13,098 nucleotides of DNA from positions 1 through 13,098 of the forward strand of contig JBFISM010000104.1 of the NCBI GenBank assembly GCA_041608535.1, written 5' to 3'. This document shows positions 7,418 through 13,098 of the stretch, in pieces. The DNA is from JBFISM01 sp041608535. Lineage in GTDB: Bacteria > Actinomycetota > Acidimicrobiia > Spongiisociales > UBA5794. The position numbers and the translations under genes were made by a program. The notes under the pieces are model-generated. The model had not been told where the DNA came from, made no database searches, and saw only the letters and a list, made by a program, of their open reading frames with translations. How positions within the stretch are numbered: the stretch's first letter is position 1; each line of letters opens with the position of its first letter.

Positions 7418-8412
7418 TGGCCACCTCGTCGTTTGCGGTGGAGCGACGGTATCGACGGCGCAGACAGCTCGCCTTCCTACTGATCCTCGTTGTCATTGCC
7501 AGCATCGTCGCGCTTGCGGTGCGGTACCGGTCGGAGCGCCGGGAGACGTCCGACTATCTCGCTTTCAGCGATGCAGTGGCGGTGGATGCGCTTGCTGCAT
7601 CTGATTCGCTCAAGACGCTGTTCGCAACTCTCGGTGAGCTCGACAGGCCGTCCATCCTGCAACGGGTTGCGGCGCTCGGTGTCACCACCGCGGAGCTGGA
7701 CCAACGGATGGCGACCGCAGTGGTCGCCCGCCCGGTCGCAGCGTCGCACGGATTGATGACCGTTGCGGTGCAAGGCTGGGCCCAAGGCGTGGGCGCACTG
7801 GAATCGGCGGTCACGGAGGTCATGGACCAGCCCGATGATGCGGTCGATGTGACCCCGCTGCAAAGCGCGTTCGATCAGCTGCGGATCGGAGATGTGGCGT
7901 ATGCCTCATTCGTCGAGTCTGTCGCCCGCATCGAGATCGACGTCGACCCACCGCAATTCCCGGCGGTCGCCTTCGTCGAGGACACCGGTGCGGAGTACCT
8001 GGAGGGGCTCGCCCGACGCCTGCGGTTCAGCCGCATACTCGACGAGCGGCGGGACATCTCTGTGTCGGCCAATACGGAACCAGTACCCGCCGGACAACAA
8101 AGCGGTGTCGCCGTGATGCCGTATGTTCCGGAGATGACGGTGACCGCGATAGTGACCAATCAGGGCAACGTTATCCACGAGGAGATCGAGATTCTCATCG
8201 AGCTGCGCCGCGACGGTGTCGACGAGGAGCCGCTCTCCGAGGTGCGGCTCATCCCGTCACTCGATCCCGGATCCTCGATTTCGGAGGAGTTCGCCAACCT
8301 GCCGCTGGTCCCCGGAGCGCTGTACACGGTCACCGTGTCGGCCGAGGTGCAGGATGATGCGGATTTCGACAACAATCTGTGGCAGCTGCTATTCGCCACC
8401 AACCCCGAATAG
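7417..8412 (+). CDS. Unrecognised single-pass membrane protein with CARDB-like C-terminal domain
   Basis: I do not recognise the family. The 331 residues begin with a basic cytoplasmic stretch (ERRYRRRR at 9-16) and one membrane helix at about 19-36, so most of the protein should lie outside the cell. The middle part, about 45-170, looks helical with no motif I know. The C-terminal part, about 235-325, alternates beta strands with features of CARDB/Ig-like folds: TVTAIVTNQGNV at 241-252 and a closing DFDNN before a final strand. Such domains usually support adhesion or present partner domains. The ATG at 7417 overlaps the CCA end of tRNA-Leu and has no Shine-Dalgarno; a GTG at 7438 (codon 8) is the next possible start, and an in-frame TGA at 7375 excludes longer forms. 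The DUF4446 gene follows nine bases after the stop, suggesting joint transcription. Confidence 0.8.
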
Positions 8413-8420
8413 GGACAGAA

Positions 8421-8879
8421 GTGTTTGATGCAACCGTCGCGCTCATTGCCCTCGTGCTGGCCATCTGCTCCTGGCTGGTGATCCAGGTTGTCGGCCTGCG
8501 GCGCCGTCTCGACGCCGTACCCAAGGACGGGGACGTGTTGCGGCTGATGACGGAGCTCGATGAGGACCTCGCCAAGAACGAATCGTTGGTCGCCGACTAC
8601 GGCCCTCGGATCGCTGCGTTGGAACAGACCCTGCCGGCGGCGATAACCCACGTGGGCGTGGTGGCGTACAACGCGTTCGGGAACATCGCCGGCAATCAGT
8701 CGCGCTCGATTGCCCTGCTCAACGTGGCCGGTGACGGTTTGGTGCTGTCGGTGCTGGTCGGCCGCGACGAGACGCTGTTCTTCGCCAAACAGGTGCGCAA
8801 CTTTCGCGGTGAGGAAGCGCTGTCACCGGAGGAGCTGGGTGCGGTCGACCGTGCCTTCGCCAGTGCACCGTCTCAGTAA
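8421..8879 (+). CDS. DUF4446 family membrane protein
   Basis: 152 residues of unknown function. A membrane helix occupies about 4-24, followed by a charged, coiled-coil-like segment (about 26-70) and the conserved DUF4446 core: HVGVVAYNAFGNIAGNQSRS at 77-96, then a strand pattern ending in GRDETLFFAKQV at 114-125 and a C-terminal ALSPEE helix at 133-138. The family is widespread in Firmicutes and Actinobacteria and has no established role. I chose the GTG at 8421 because AGGGA sits at a normal distance and because it falls just after the previous stop at 8412. A start at 8379 in the same frame would overlap the upstream gene and add 14 non-family residues. Confidence 0.85.
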   Translation: MFDATVALIALVLAICSWLVIQVVGLRRRLDAVPKDGDVLRLMTELDEDLAKNESLVADYGPRIAALEQTLPAAITHVGVVAYNAFGNIAGNQSRSIALLNVAGDGLVLSVLVGRDETLFFAKQVRNFRGEEALSPEELGAVDRAFASAPSQ

Positions 8880-8891
8880 CATCCGTGCTTC

Positions 8892-8910
8892 GTGCCGGAG
8901 CCACCGGCGC
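8892..8910 (+). terminator. GC-rich hairpin after the DUF4446 gene
   Basis: GTGCCGG pairs with CCGGCGC (seven pairs, one of them G-T) around the five-base loop AGCCA, in the 64 bases between the DUF4446 stop and serS. It lacks a T tract, so it is either a tail-less terminator of the kind proposed for high-GC bacteria or a structure in the serS leader. Confidence 0.3.
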
Positions 8911-8943
8911 CGCACCCCGACACGACGGATCGGATGAACGCAC

Positions 8944-10197
8944 ATGCTTGATGTCGCCCTGTTGCGCAACGAGCCGCAGACACTGACCGAATCCCTGCGC
9001 CGCCGCGGGCTCAGTGTGGATCTCGATGCGCTCGCCACCCTCGACCAGGAGCGCCGCAACGTGCGCAGCGAAGCCGAGTCGATGCGGTCGAAGCAGAAGG
9101 AGCTGGGTAAGTCGATCTCCATGCTGGAGGGAGCCGAGAAAGGGGAGGCGATCGCCGAGGCGGGGGAGCTGGCCGAGGCGTACAAGACGAGGCTCGCCGA
9201 GGCGGACGAGATGGATGCGGCCTTCGAGGCGACGTGGGTGACGCTGCCCAATCTCGTCGACCCCACTGCGGCCGATGGTGTGGCGGAGGAGGATGCGGTC
9301 GAGATCTCGAACTGGGGCACCCCGATGACCATCGAGGATGCACTCGACCACGTCGAGCTCGGGGAGCGCCACGGGTTTCTCGACGTGGAGCGGGCCGCCA
9401 AGGTGTCCGGGAGCCGGTTCGGGTACCTGCTCGGTCCGCTGGTGAAGCTGGAATTCGCCCTGGTGCAGTGGGCGATGGGCGAGATCGAGAATCGTGGCGG
9501 ATTCACTCCGGTCATCCCACCTGTGCTGGTGCGGGAGCAGGCGCTCTTCGGCACCGGCTTCTTTCCCGCCGACAGAGAGCAGGTCTACGAGCTGGCCGAC
9601 GACGATCTCTTCCTCGTCGGGACATCGGAGGTGTCGCTGGCGGCTTTTCACGCCGATGAGATCCTCGATGCCGAAGCGCTTCCCATCCGCTATGCCGGCT
9701 TCTCGACCTGCTTCCGACGCGAGGCGGGGACGTACGGCAAGGACACTCGGGGCATCTTCCGGGTGCACCAGTTCGACAAGCTGGAGATGTTCTCGTTCTG
9801 CGAGCCGGAAAAGTCGCAGGAGGAGCACGACTTCCTGCTGGCTTGCGAGGAGGAGCTGGTGCGGGGGCTCGAGATCCCCTACCGCGTGGTGAACGTGGCC
9901 GCCGGGGATCTCGGTGCCTCGGCGGCGAAGAAGTACGACATCGAGGCATGGTTCCCGGGCCAGGGCCGCTATCGCGAGATCACGTCGACCTCCAACACCA
10001 CGGACTATCAATCACGCCGGTTGCGGATCCGATACCGGAGCGACGACGGTAACCGGCTGGTGCACACCCTCAACGGCACGGCCGTTGCGATGGGGCGATG
10101 GTTGATCGCAATCGTGGAGAACTACCAGCAGCCGGATGGGAGCATCCGCGTTCCTGAGGTGTTGCAGGACCACGTCGGTTTCGACCGCATCGGTTAG
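8944..10197 (+). CDS. serS: Seryl-tRNA synthetase
   Basis: Charges tRNA-Ser with serine in the cytoplasm; class II synthetase, 417 residues, a normal length. The N-terminal tRNA-binding coiled coil spans about 25-100 (alternating charged heptads, ERRNVRSEAESMRSKQKEL region). The catalytic domain follows with a motif 1 helix near 165-190, serine-pocket GTSEVSLAAFH at 226-236, motif 2 CFRREAG at 256-262 with the HQFDKLEMF strand at 275-283, and motif 3 NGTAVAMGRWLIAIVEN at 377-393. All catalytic arginines expected in motifs 2 and 3 are present. The start is the ATG at 8944, with only a weak GGAT ahead. It is followed after 27 bases by a menaquinone-type methyltransferase gene, probably in the same transcript. 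Confidence 0.97.
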   Translation: MLDVALLRNEPQTLTESLRRRGLSVDLDALATLDQERRNVRSEAESMRSKQKELGKSISMLEGAEKGEAIAEAGELAEAYKTRLAEADEMDAAFEATWVTLPNLVDPTAADGVAEEDAVEISNWGTPMTIEDALDHVELGERHGFLDVERAAKVSGSRFGYLLGPLVKLEFALVQWAMGEIENRGGFTPVIPPVLVREQALFGTGFFPADREQVYELADDDLFLVGTSEVSLAAFHADEILDAEALPIRYAGFSTCFRREAGTYGKDTRGIFRVHQFDKLEMFSFCEPEKSQEEHDFLLACEEELVRGLEIPYRVVNVAAGDLGASAAKKYDIEAWFPGQGRYREITSTSNTTDYQSRRLRIRYRSDDGNRLVHTLNGTAVAMGRWLIAIVENYQQPDGSIRVPEVLQDHVGFDRIG

Positions 10198-10224
10198 TCG
10201 CCGGTTGGTGTCTGCGGCGCGCTG

Positions 10225-10851
10225 ATGTCGAACGGCTCCGTCTTCGCCGAGATCGCCGTCAAGTACGACCGGATCAACGCGCTGCTGTCGCTGGGACGGG
10301 ATCAGGCATGGCGTCGCCGGGTCGTGGCCCAGCTTCCGTTCGGCCGGTTGCTCGACCTCGGTGGCGGCACCGGTGCGGCCAACGAGATCTTTGGAGCCCG
10401 CCAGGTGGTGGTGCTCGATCCGGCCCCCGAGATGCTCGAGCTCAATCCGCTGTCGCATCGGGTGGTCGGTGTTGGAGAGCGGCTGCCCTTCGCCGACGAG
10501 ACGTTTGATGCGGTCTTCTCGGCGTACGTGCTCCGCAATCTCGATTCGGTTCCCGAGACGCTCGGGGAGATCGCCAGAGTGCTGCGGCCCGGAGGGCGGG
10601 CGGGGATCGTCGACCTCGGCCGGCCGGAGGCGCCGTTGGCCGCTCGGGTGCACCGCGGCGGTACCGCCGTCGTGCTGAGGGCGGTCGACTTGCTTGCCGG
10701 CACCGAGGGTGAATACGCCTATCTCCACGACAGTCTCGACAAGTTGCCGCCGCCGGAGGATCTGTTCGCCGGCGGGCCTCTCGATCTCATCGCCACCTGG
10801 CGCATGGGCCCCCTCGGCTTCGTCTACGGCGCAGTCCTGAGCAGTCGATAG
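10225..10851 (+). CDS. menG: MenG/UbiE-type demethylmenaquinone methyltransferase
   Basis: SAM-dependent C-methyltransferase expected to methylate demethylmenaquinone in the last step of menaquinone synthesis. The 208 residues carry the UbiE signature YDRINALLSLGRDQAWR at 14-30, SAM motif I LLDLGGGTG at 42-50, the acidic end of strand 2 in VLDPAPEML (63-71), VLRNL at 102-106 and RPGGRAGIVD at 121-130. The C-terminal part has YAYLHDSL at 164-171, typical of the family. It is somewhat shorter than most UbiE/MenG proteins (about 230-250), mainly because the loop after motif I and the region after 135 are compact. No Shine-Dalgarno precedes the ATG. A generic class I methyltransferase is possible, but the N-terminal signature argues for MenG. 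Confidence 0.85.
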   Translation: MSNGSVFAEIAVKYDRINALLSLGRDQAWRRRVVAQLPFGRLLDLGGGTGAANEIFGARQVVVLDPAPEMLELNPLSHRVVGVGERLPFADETFDAVFSAYVLRNLDSVPETLGEIARVLRPGGRAGIVDLGRPEAPLAARVHRGGTAVVLRAVDLLAGTEGEYAYLHDSLDKLPPPEDLFAGGPLDLIATWRMGPLGFVYGAVLSSR

Positions 10852-10872
10852 CTCTTCGGCACCTGGGATGCC

Positions 10873-10900
10873 TTGCGAGAACGCGAAATCCCACTATCGT
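10873..10900 (+). promoter_or_regulatory. Candidate promoter of the polysaccharide locus
   Basis: TTGCGA at 10873-10878 and TATCGT at 10895-10900 are separated by 16 bases, each matching 4 of 6 sigma-70-type consensus bases. The expected start near 10907 lies just before the strong GGAGGAG ribosome site at 10912-10918. No clear terminator separates it from menG, so read-through is possible. Confidence 0.45.
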
Positions 10901-10911
10901 GCCCGCCGGGC

Positions 10912-10918
10912 GGAGGAG
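10912..10918 (+). promoter_or_regulatory. Strong Shine-Dalgarno before the leader reading frame
   Basis: GGAGGAG lies nine bases before the GTG at 10928. It is the best ribosome binding site in this part of the window, yet it serves a 20-codon frame and not the sugar transferase frame, which has an in-frame TGA at 10929-10931. A short GCCC/GGGC stem (10901-10911) abuts it. Confidence 0.6.
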
Positions 10919-10927
10919 AGAGAACTT

Positions 10928-10990
10928 GTGAGGTTGCTATCGCAAGCGCGATCAATTCCGCTCCCGTTTGCTGTGCGCGCTGCCTGCTGA
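10928..10990 (+). CDS. Putative leader peptide (20 residues) upstream of the sugar transferase
   Basis: GTG start with an excellent Shine-Dalgarno, 20 codons, TGA stop at 10988-10990. The product reads roughly VRLLSQARSIPLPFAVRAAC; no known family. It could be a leader whose translation delivers ribosomes to the GTG at 11010, twenty bases past its stop. It could also be the true N-terminus of the sugar transferase if a +1 frameshift (biological or a sequencing error) joins the frames. I see no slippery site that decides between these. Confidence 0.35.
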   Translation: MRLLSQARSIPLPFAVRAAC

Positions 10991-11009
10991 CGCGTCCCGG
11001 GTCTCGGCC

Positions 11010-11684
11010 GTGACGGGACTCGTACTGGACTCGGCGGTACACCGGCGCACCCGCTATGAGCGGCTTGCCAAACCCGTTCTCGATGCCGTCGGCGCAATTG
11101 TGGCATTAGTGCTGGCTTTGCCCATCATGGTCGTGGCGGCAGCGTCCGTTCTCTTCAAGATGGGCAGGCCGGTCGTCTTACGCCAGACGAGGATCGGGCG
11201 CGACGGCAAGGAATTCGCAGTATTCAAGTTCCGCACGATGGAGCCCGACCGGCGTGTAGCGGATTTACCATTCGCCGATCCCGATCGACGTAAGGTACAC
11301 AAGACGCCAGACGATCCCAGGATCACGTCGGTGGGCAGGGTGCTCCGCCGCACCAGCATCGACGAGCTGCCACAGCTGATCAACGTGCTTCGTGGCGAAA
11401 TGAGCTTGGTCGGTCCGAGACCGGAACTCCCGAAGATCGTTGCGACCTACGAGCCGTGGCAACACGCTCGACATCGCGTCAAGCCGGGCATCACCGGCCT
11501 GTGGCAGCTCGAGGCCCGCGACGAGGGCGTCCTCATGCACCAACGTACGGATTTGGACATCGACTACGTCGAATCAGTCGGGTTCACAACGGACGTGAAG
11601 TTGTTGGCGCTGACACTCCCCAACGTGCTGCGACGGGGTCTAGGCAAGAGAAAAACTGCGAACGACGGAAGGTGGGCGAGATGA
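11010..11684 (+). CDS. Monotopic phosphoglycosyl transferase (bacterial sugar transferase, WcaJ/PglC superfamily)
   Basis: Transfers a phospho-sugar from a UDP-sugar to undecaprenyl phosphate, the first membrane step in making a surface glycan repeat unit. From GTG 11010 the product is 224 residues. A re-entrant hydrophobic helix lies at about 22-48. KFRTM is at 73-77, and the catalytic Asp-Glu dyad is in SIDELPQL (D118, E119). SLVGPRPE at 132-139 and PGITGLWQ at 159-166 are both typical. It is the short form lacking the four-helix N-terminal domain of WcaJ. A TTG at 10968 in the same frame would add 14 residues; neither start has a Shine-Dalgarno. The end overlaps the next gene's ATG by four bases. 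Which sugar is used cannot be told. Confidence 0.92.
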   Translation: MTGLVLDSAVHRRTRYERLAKPVLDAVGAIVALVLALPIMVVAAASVLFKMGRPVVLRQTRIGRDGKEFAVFKFRTMEPDRRVADLPFADPDRRKVHKTPDDPRITSVGRVLRRTSIDELPQLINVLRGEMSLVGPRPELPKIVATYEPWQHARHRVKPGITGLWQLEARDEGVLMHQRTDLDIDYVESVGFTTDVKLLALTLPNVLRRGLGKRKTANDGRWAR

Positions 11685-12700
11685 AGATCGCGGTGATGGG
11701 AGCCGGGGGATTCCTCGGGTCGCACTTGGTGGAGCGGCTGATCGCTGATCCGTACATCCATGTCCGGGCTGTGGACATCTCCGACGACAAGCTCGACGGG
11801 ATAGATGGGGACAATCTCGACTTTCAGAAGATCGATGTCGGTGCCGATATCGACATCCTGGAGCATCTGGTCTCGGGCGCAGACCTCGTGATTGACCTGG
11901 TCGCCTACGCAAATCCTTCCCTCTACGTCCAAGCGCCACTCGATGTGTTCGATGTCAACTTCATGAAGAACCTCGAGATCGTGAGGCTGTGCGTGCGGTA
12001 CGGAACACGACTCATCCAGTTTTCAACCTCGGAGATCTACGGATACCCCTCGGGCGACACCTATCACGAAGACGAGAGCGTCCTGAGCATCGGACCGGTG
12101 TCGAAGCAGCGGTGGATCTACGCGTGTTCCAAACAGATGCTGGAGCGAGTGATACACGCCTACGGCCTACGCAACGAGCTGCACTACACCATTTTCCGCC
12201 CGTTCAATGTCATCGGGCCCAGACTCGACTACTTGGTGCCTGCCGGTGCGCGCGGTGGCCCCCGAGTCTTTGCTCACTTCATGTCCGCGCTGCTCACCGG
12301 TGGGCCAATGCAGTTGGTGAATGGTGGTTGGGTCCGCCGTTCGTTCACGCACATCGATGACGCGGTGTCGGGTGTCATCGCAACGCTGGATCATCCTGCG
12401 GCGAAGAATCAGGTCTACAACCTCGGAAACCCGCAGAACGAAATCACGATCCGAGGTCTGGCACACCTCATGAAGGAGATCTATTGGGAGTTGACGGGGT
12501 TGACAAACCGCAGTGCCATCGTCGAAGTGTCCGGTGAGGCCTTCTATGGTGAGGGCTACGAGGACACCGACCGGGTGCCTCCGGATATCAGCAAGCTCCG
12601 ATCATTGGGATGGTCGCCCAATCACGATCTACGTTCCACTGTGAGCGATGCGATCGAGTACTACGTGCGGACTTTCGACCAGAACGTTCTGGCTGGCTGA
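11681..12700 (+). CDS. SDR-family UDP-sugar enzyme related to ArnA C-domain and UDP-apiose/xylose synthase
   Basis: NAD-dependent sugar-nucleotide enzyme, 339 residues, probably oxidising and decarboxylating UDP-glucuronate to a UDP-pentose or 4-keto-pentose. The Rossmann motif GAGGFLG is at 7-13 with D32 positioned to bind NAD ribose. STSE at 115-118 and Y147-x3-K151 (YACSK) form the catalytic core. RPFNVIGPRLD at 173-183, NLGNPQNEITI at 247-257 and FYGEGYEDTDR at 288-298 closely follow ArnA-C and AXS; R298 matches the position of the essential ArnA R619. The two cysteines linked to ring contraction in plant AXS correspond to A77 and S117 here, so UDP-apiose is unlikely. The start ATG 11681 has AAGGTGG in front and overlaps the previous stop as ATGA; a longer open frame from 11456 lies inside the transferase gene. 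A different epimerase or dehydratase activity remains possible. Confidence 0.85.
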   Translation: MKIAVMGAGGFLGSHLVERLIADPYIHVRAVDISDDKLDGIDGDNLDFQKIDVGADIDILEHLVSGADLVIDLVAYANPSLYVQAPLDVFDVNFMKNLEIVRLCVRYGTRLIQFSTSEIYGYPSGDTYHEDESVLSIGPVSKQRWIYACSKQMLERVIHAYGLRNELHYTIFRPFNVIGPRLDYLVPAGARGGPRVFAHFMSALLTGGPMQLVNGGWVRRSFTHIDDAVSGVIATLDHPAAKNQVYNLGNPQNEITIRGLAHLMKEIYWELTGLTNRSAIVEVSGEAFYGEGYEDTDRVPPDISKLRSLGWSPNHDLRSTVSDAIEYYVRTFDQNVLAG

Positions 12701-12784
12701 CTCGTTCGCCGACGGCCCGGTATGCCTGCGGTCCAACGCACAGCGAGCCCAGTAGCGATGTACTCGGGGCAGGGGTAGAGGGTC

Positions 12785-13098
12785 ATGCTGCTGCGGTCTG
12801 CGGTGGTGCTATCCAATGCGGTCGGTGTGCCCCCGGCAGGACGGGACGCACTGGTGTTCTCCGCCGTGGTCGTCTTGCTGGCGGATGCGGCCCTCGGTGC
12901 GCTCGCATCCACGGTTGCATTTGGTGGCGATGGTGCGCTCGAAATCTGGGATGGCCTGAAGGCGTCGTCCATCGTTGTGATCGCCGGAGGTCTTTCGTTG
13001 CGTAGCAAGGTCATTGGCCCCGTGGTCTATGGGCTGGTCCTAGGCCTGTTGTCCATCGCACCGTGGGTGCCGTGGGCCGACTCGCTCATTGGGTTGAT
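12785..13098 (+). CDS. Unidentified membrane protein, N-terminal part (runs off window)
   Basis: An open frame from an ATG preceded by AGAGGG at four bases; 104 codons are visible before the window ends. I do not recognise the family. The product is hydrophobic: one likely helix at about residues 20-44 (ALVFSAVVVLLADAAL region) and further hydrophobic stretches at about 60-73 and 76-92. There is one short polar loop containing DGALEIWDG at 49-57. It lies 84 bases after the sugar-nucleotide enzyme on the same strand, so a part in glycan export or polymerisation, such as a flippase or polymerase, is a guess from context only. No promoter is evident in the gap. Confidence 0.6.
   Translation, partial: MLLRSAVVLSNAVGVPPAGRDALVFSAVVVLLADAALGALASTVAFGGDGALEIWDGLKASSIVVIAGGLSLRSKVIGPVVYGLVLGLLSIAPWVPWADSLIGL

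Noticed and set aside
8719..10011. Minus-strand reading frame of 430 codons opposite serS and the DUF4446 gene
   Set aside because: Long open antisense frames are expected in GC-rich genes; no family features, and both sense genes are well supported.
10858..10872. GGCA/TGCC hairpin after menG as a terminator
   Set aside because: The stem has only four pairs with a seven-base loop and no T tract; chance is more likely.
11456..11680. 75-codon upstream extension of the sugar-nucleotide enzyme frame
   Set aside because: It lies within the phosphoglycosyl transferase gene; the Rossmann fold begins directly at the ATG at 11681, which has a ribosome site.
12610..13005. Plus-strand reading frame of 131 codons with many cysteines
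   Set aside because: It is out of frame with the sugar-nucleotide enzyme and with the membrane protein, starts inside the former, and has noise-like composition rich in Arg, Cys and Gly.

Overview
The window reads as chromosomal DNA of a high-GC Gram-positive bacterium (Actinomycetota). The main evidence is a block on the minus strand in the order fhaA-fhaB-pstP-rodA-pbpA-pknB, the gene order known from the start of mycobacterial chromosomes (Rv0020c to Rv0014c). GTG starts are common and menaquinone-type methylation is present. The lack of pknA, the short FhaA and the soluble PstP suggest a lineage away from mycobacteria and streptomycetes. A deep branch such as Acidimicrobiia is a guess that the sequence alone cannot confirm.

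Minus strand, 7218 down to 1: seven tightly packed genes form one apparent operon. In transcription order they are fhaA and fhaB (phosphothreonine-binding FHA proteins), pstP (PP2C phosphatase), rodA (SEDS glycosyltransferase), pbpA (class B transpeptidase), pknB (Ser/Thr kinase with five PASTA repeats) and a 5'-complete but window-truncated mutY (adenine glycosylase). Three junctions are 4-base stop/start overlaps. The logic is known from relatives: PknB senses cell-wall fragments through PASTA and phosphorylates targets, PstP reverses this, the FHA proteins read the marks, and RodA/PbpA build the elongation peptidoglycan. MutY looks like a repair gene attached to the end of this operon.

Plus strand, 7331 to 10851: a tRNA-Leu(CAG) with encoded CCA is followed directly by an unrecognised one-pass membrane protein with a CARDB-like C-terminal domain; its ATG shares its first base with the last base of CCA. 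Next come a DUF4446 membrane protein, serS (seryl-tRNA synthetase) and a short menG/ubiE-type methyltransferase.

Plus strand, 10852 to 13098: a surface-polysaccharide locus appears to begin here. A plausible promoter and a strong Shine-Dalgarno sequence lead into a 20-codon leader reading frame. They are followed by a monotopic phosphoglycosyl transferase, an SDR sugar-nucleotide enzyme of the ArnA-C/UDP-apiose-xylose-synthase family overlapping it by four bases, and the beginning of an unidentified membrane protein. No insertion sequence, CRISPR array, phage gene or replication origin was seen. There is no gene-free stretch longer than about 160 bases.
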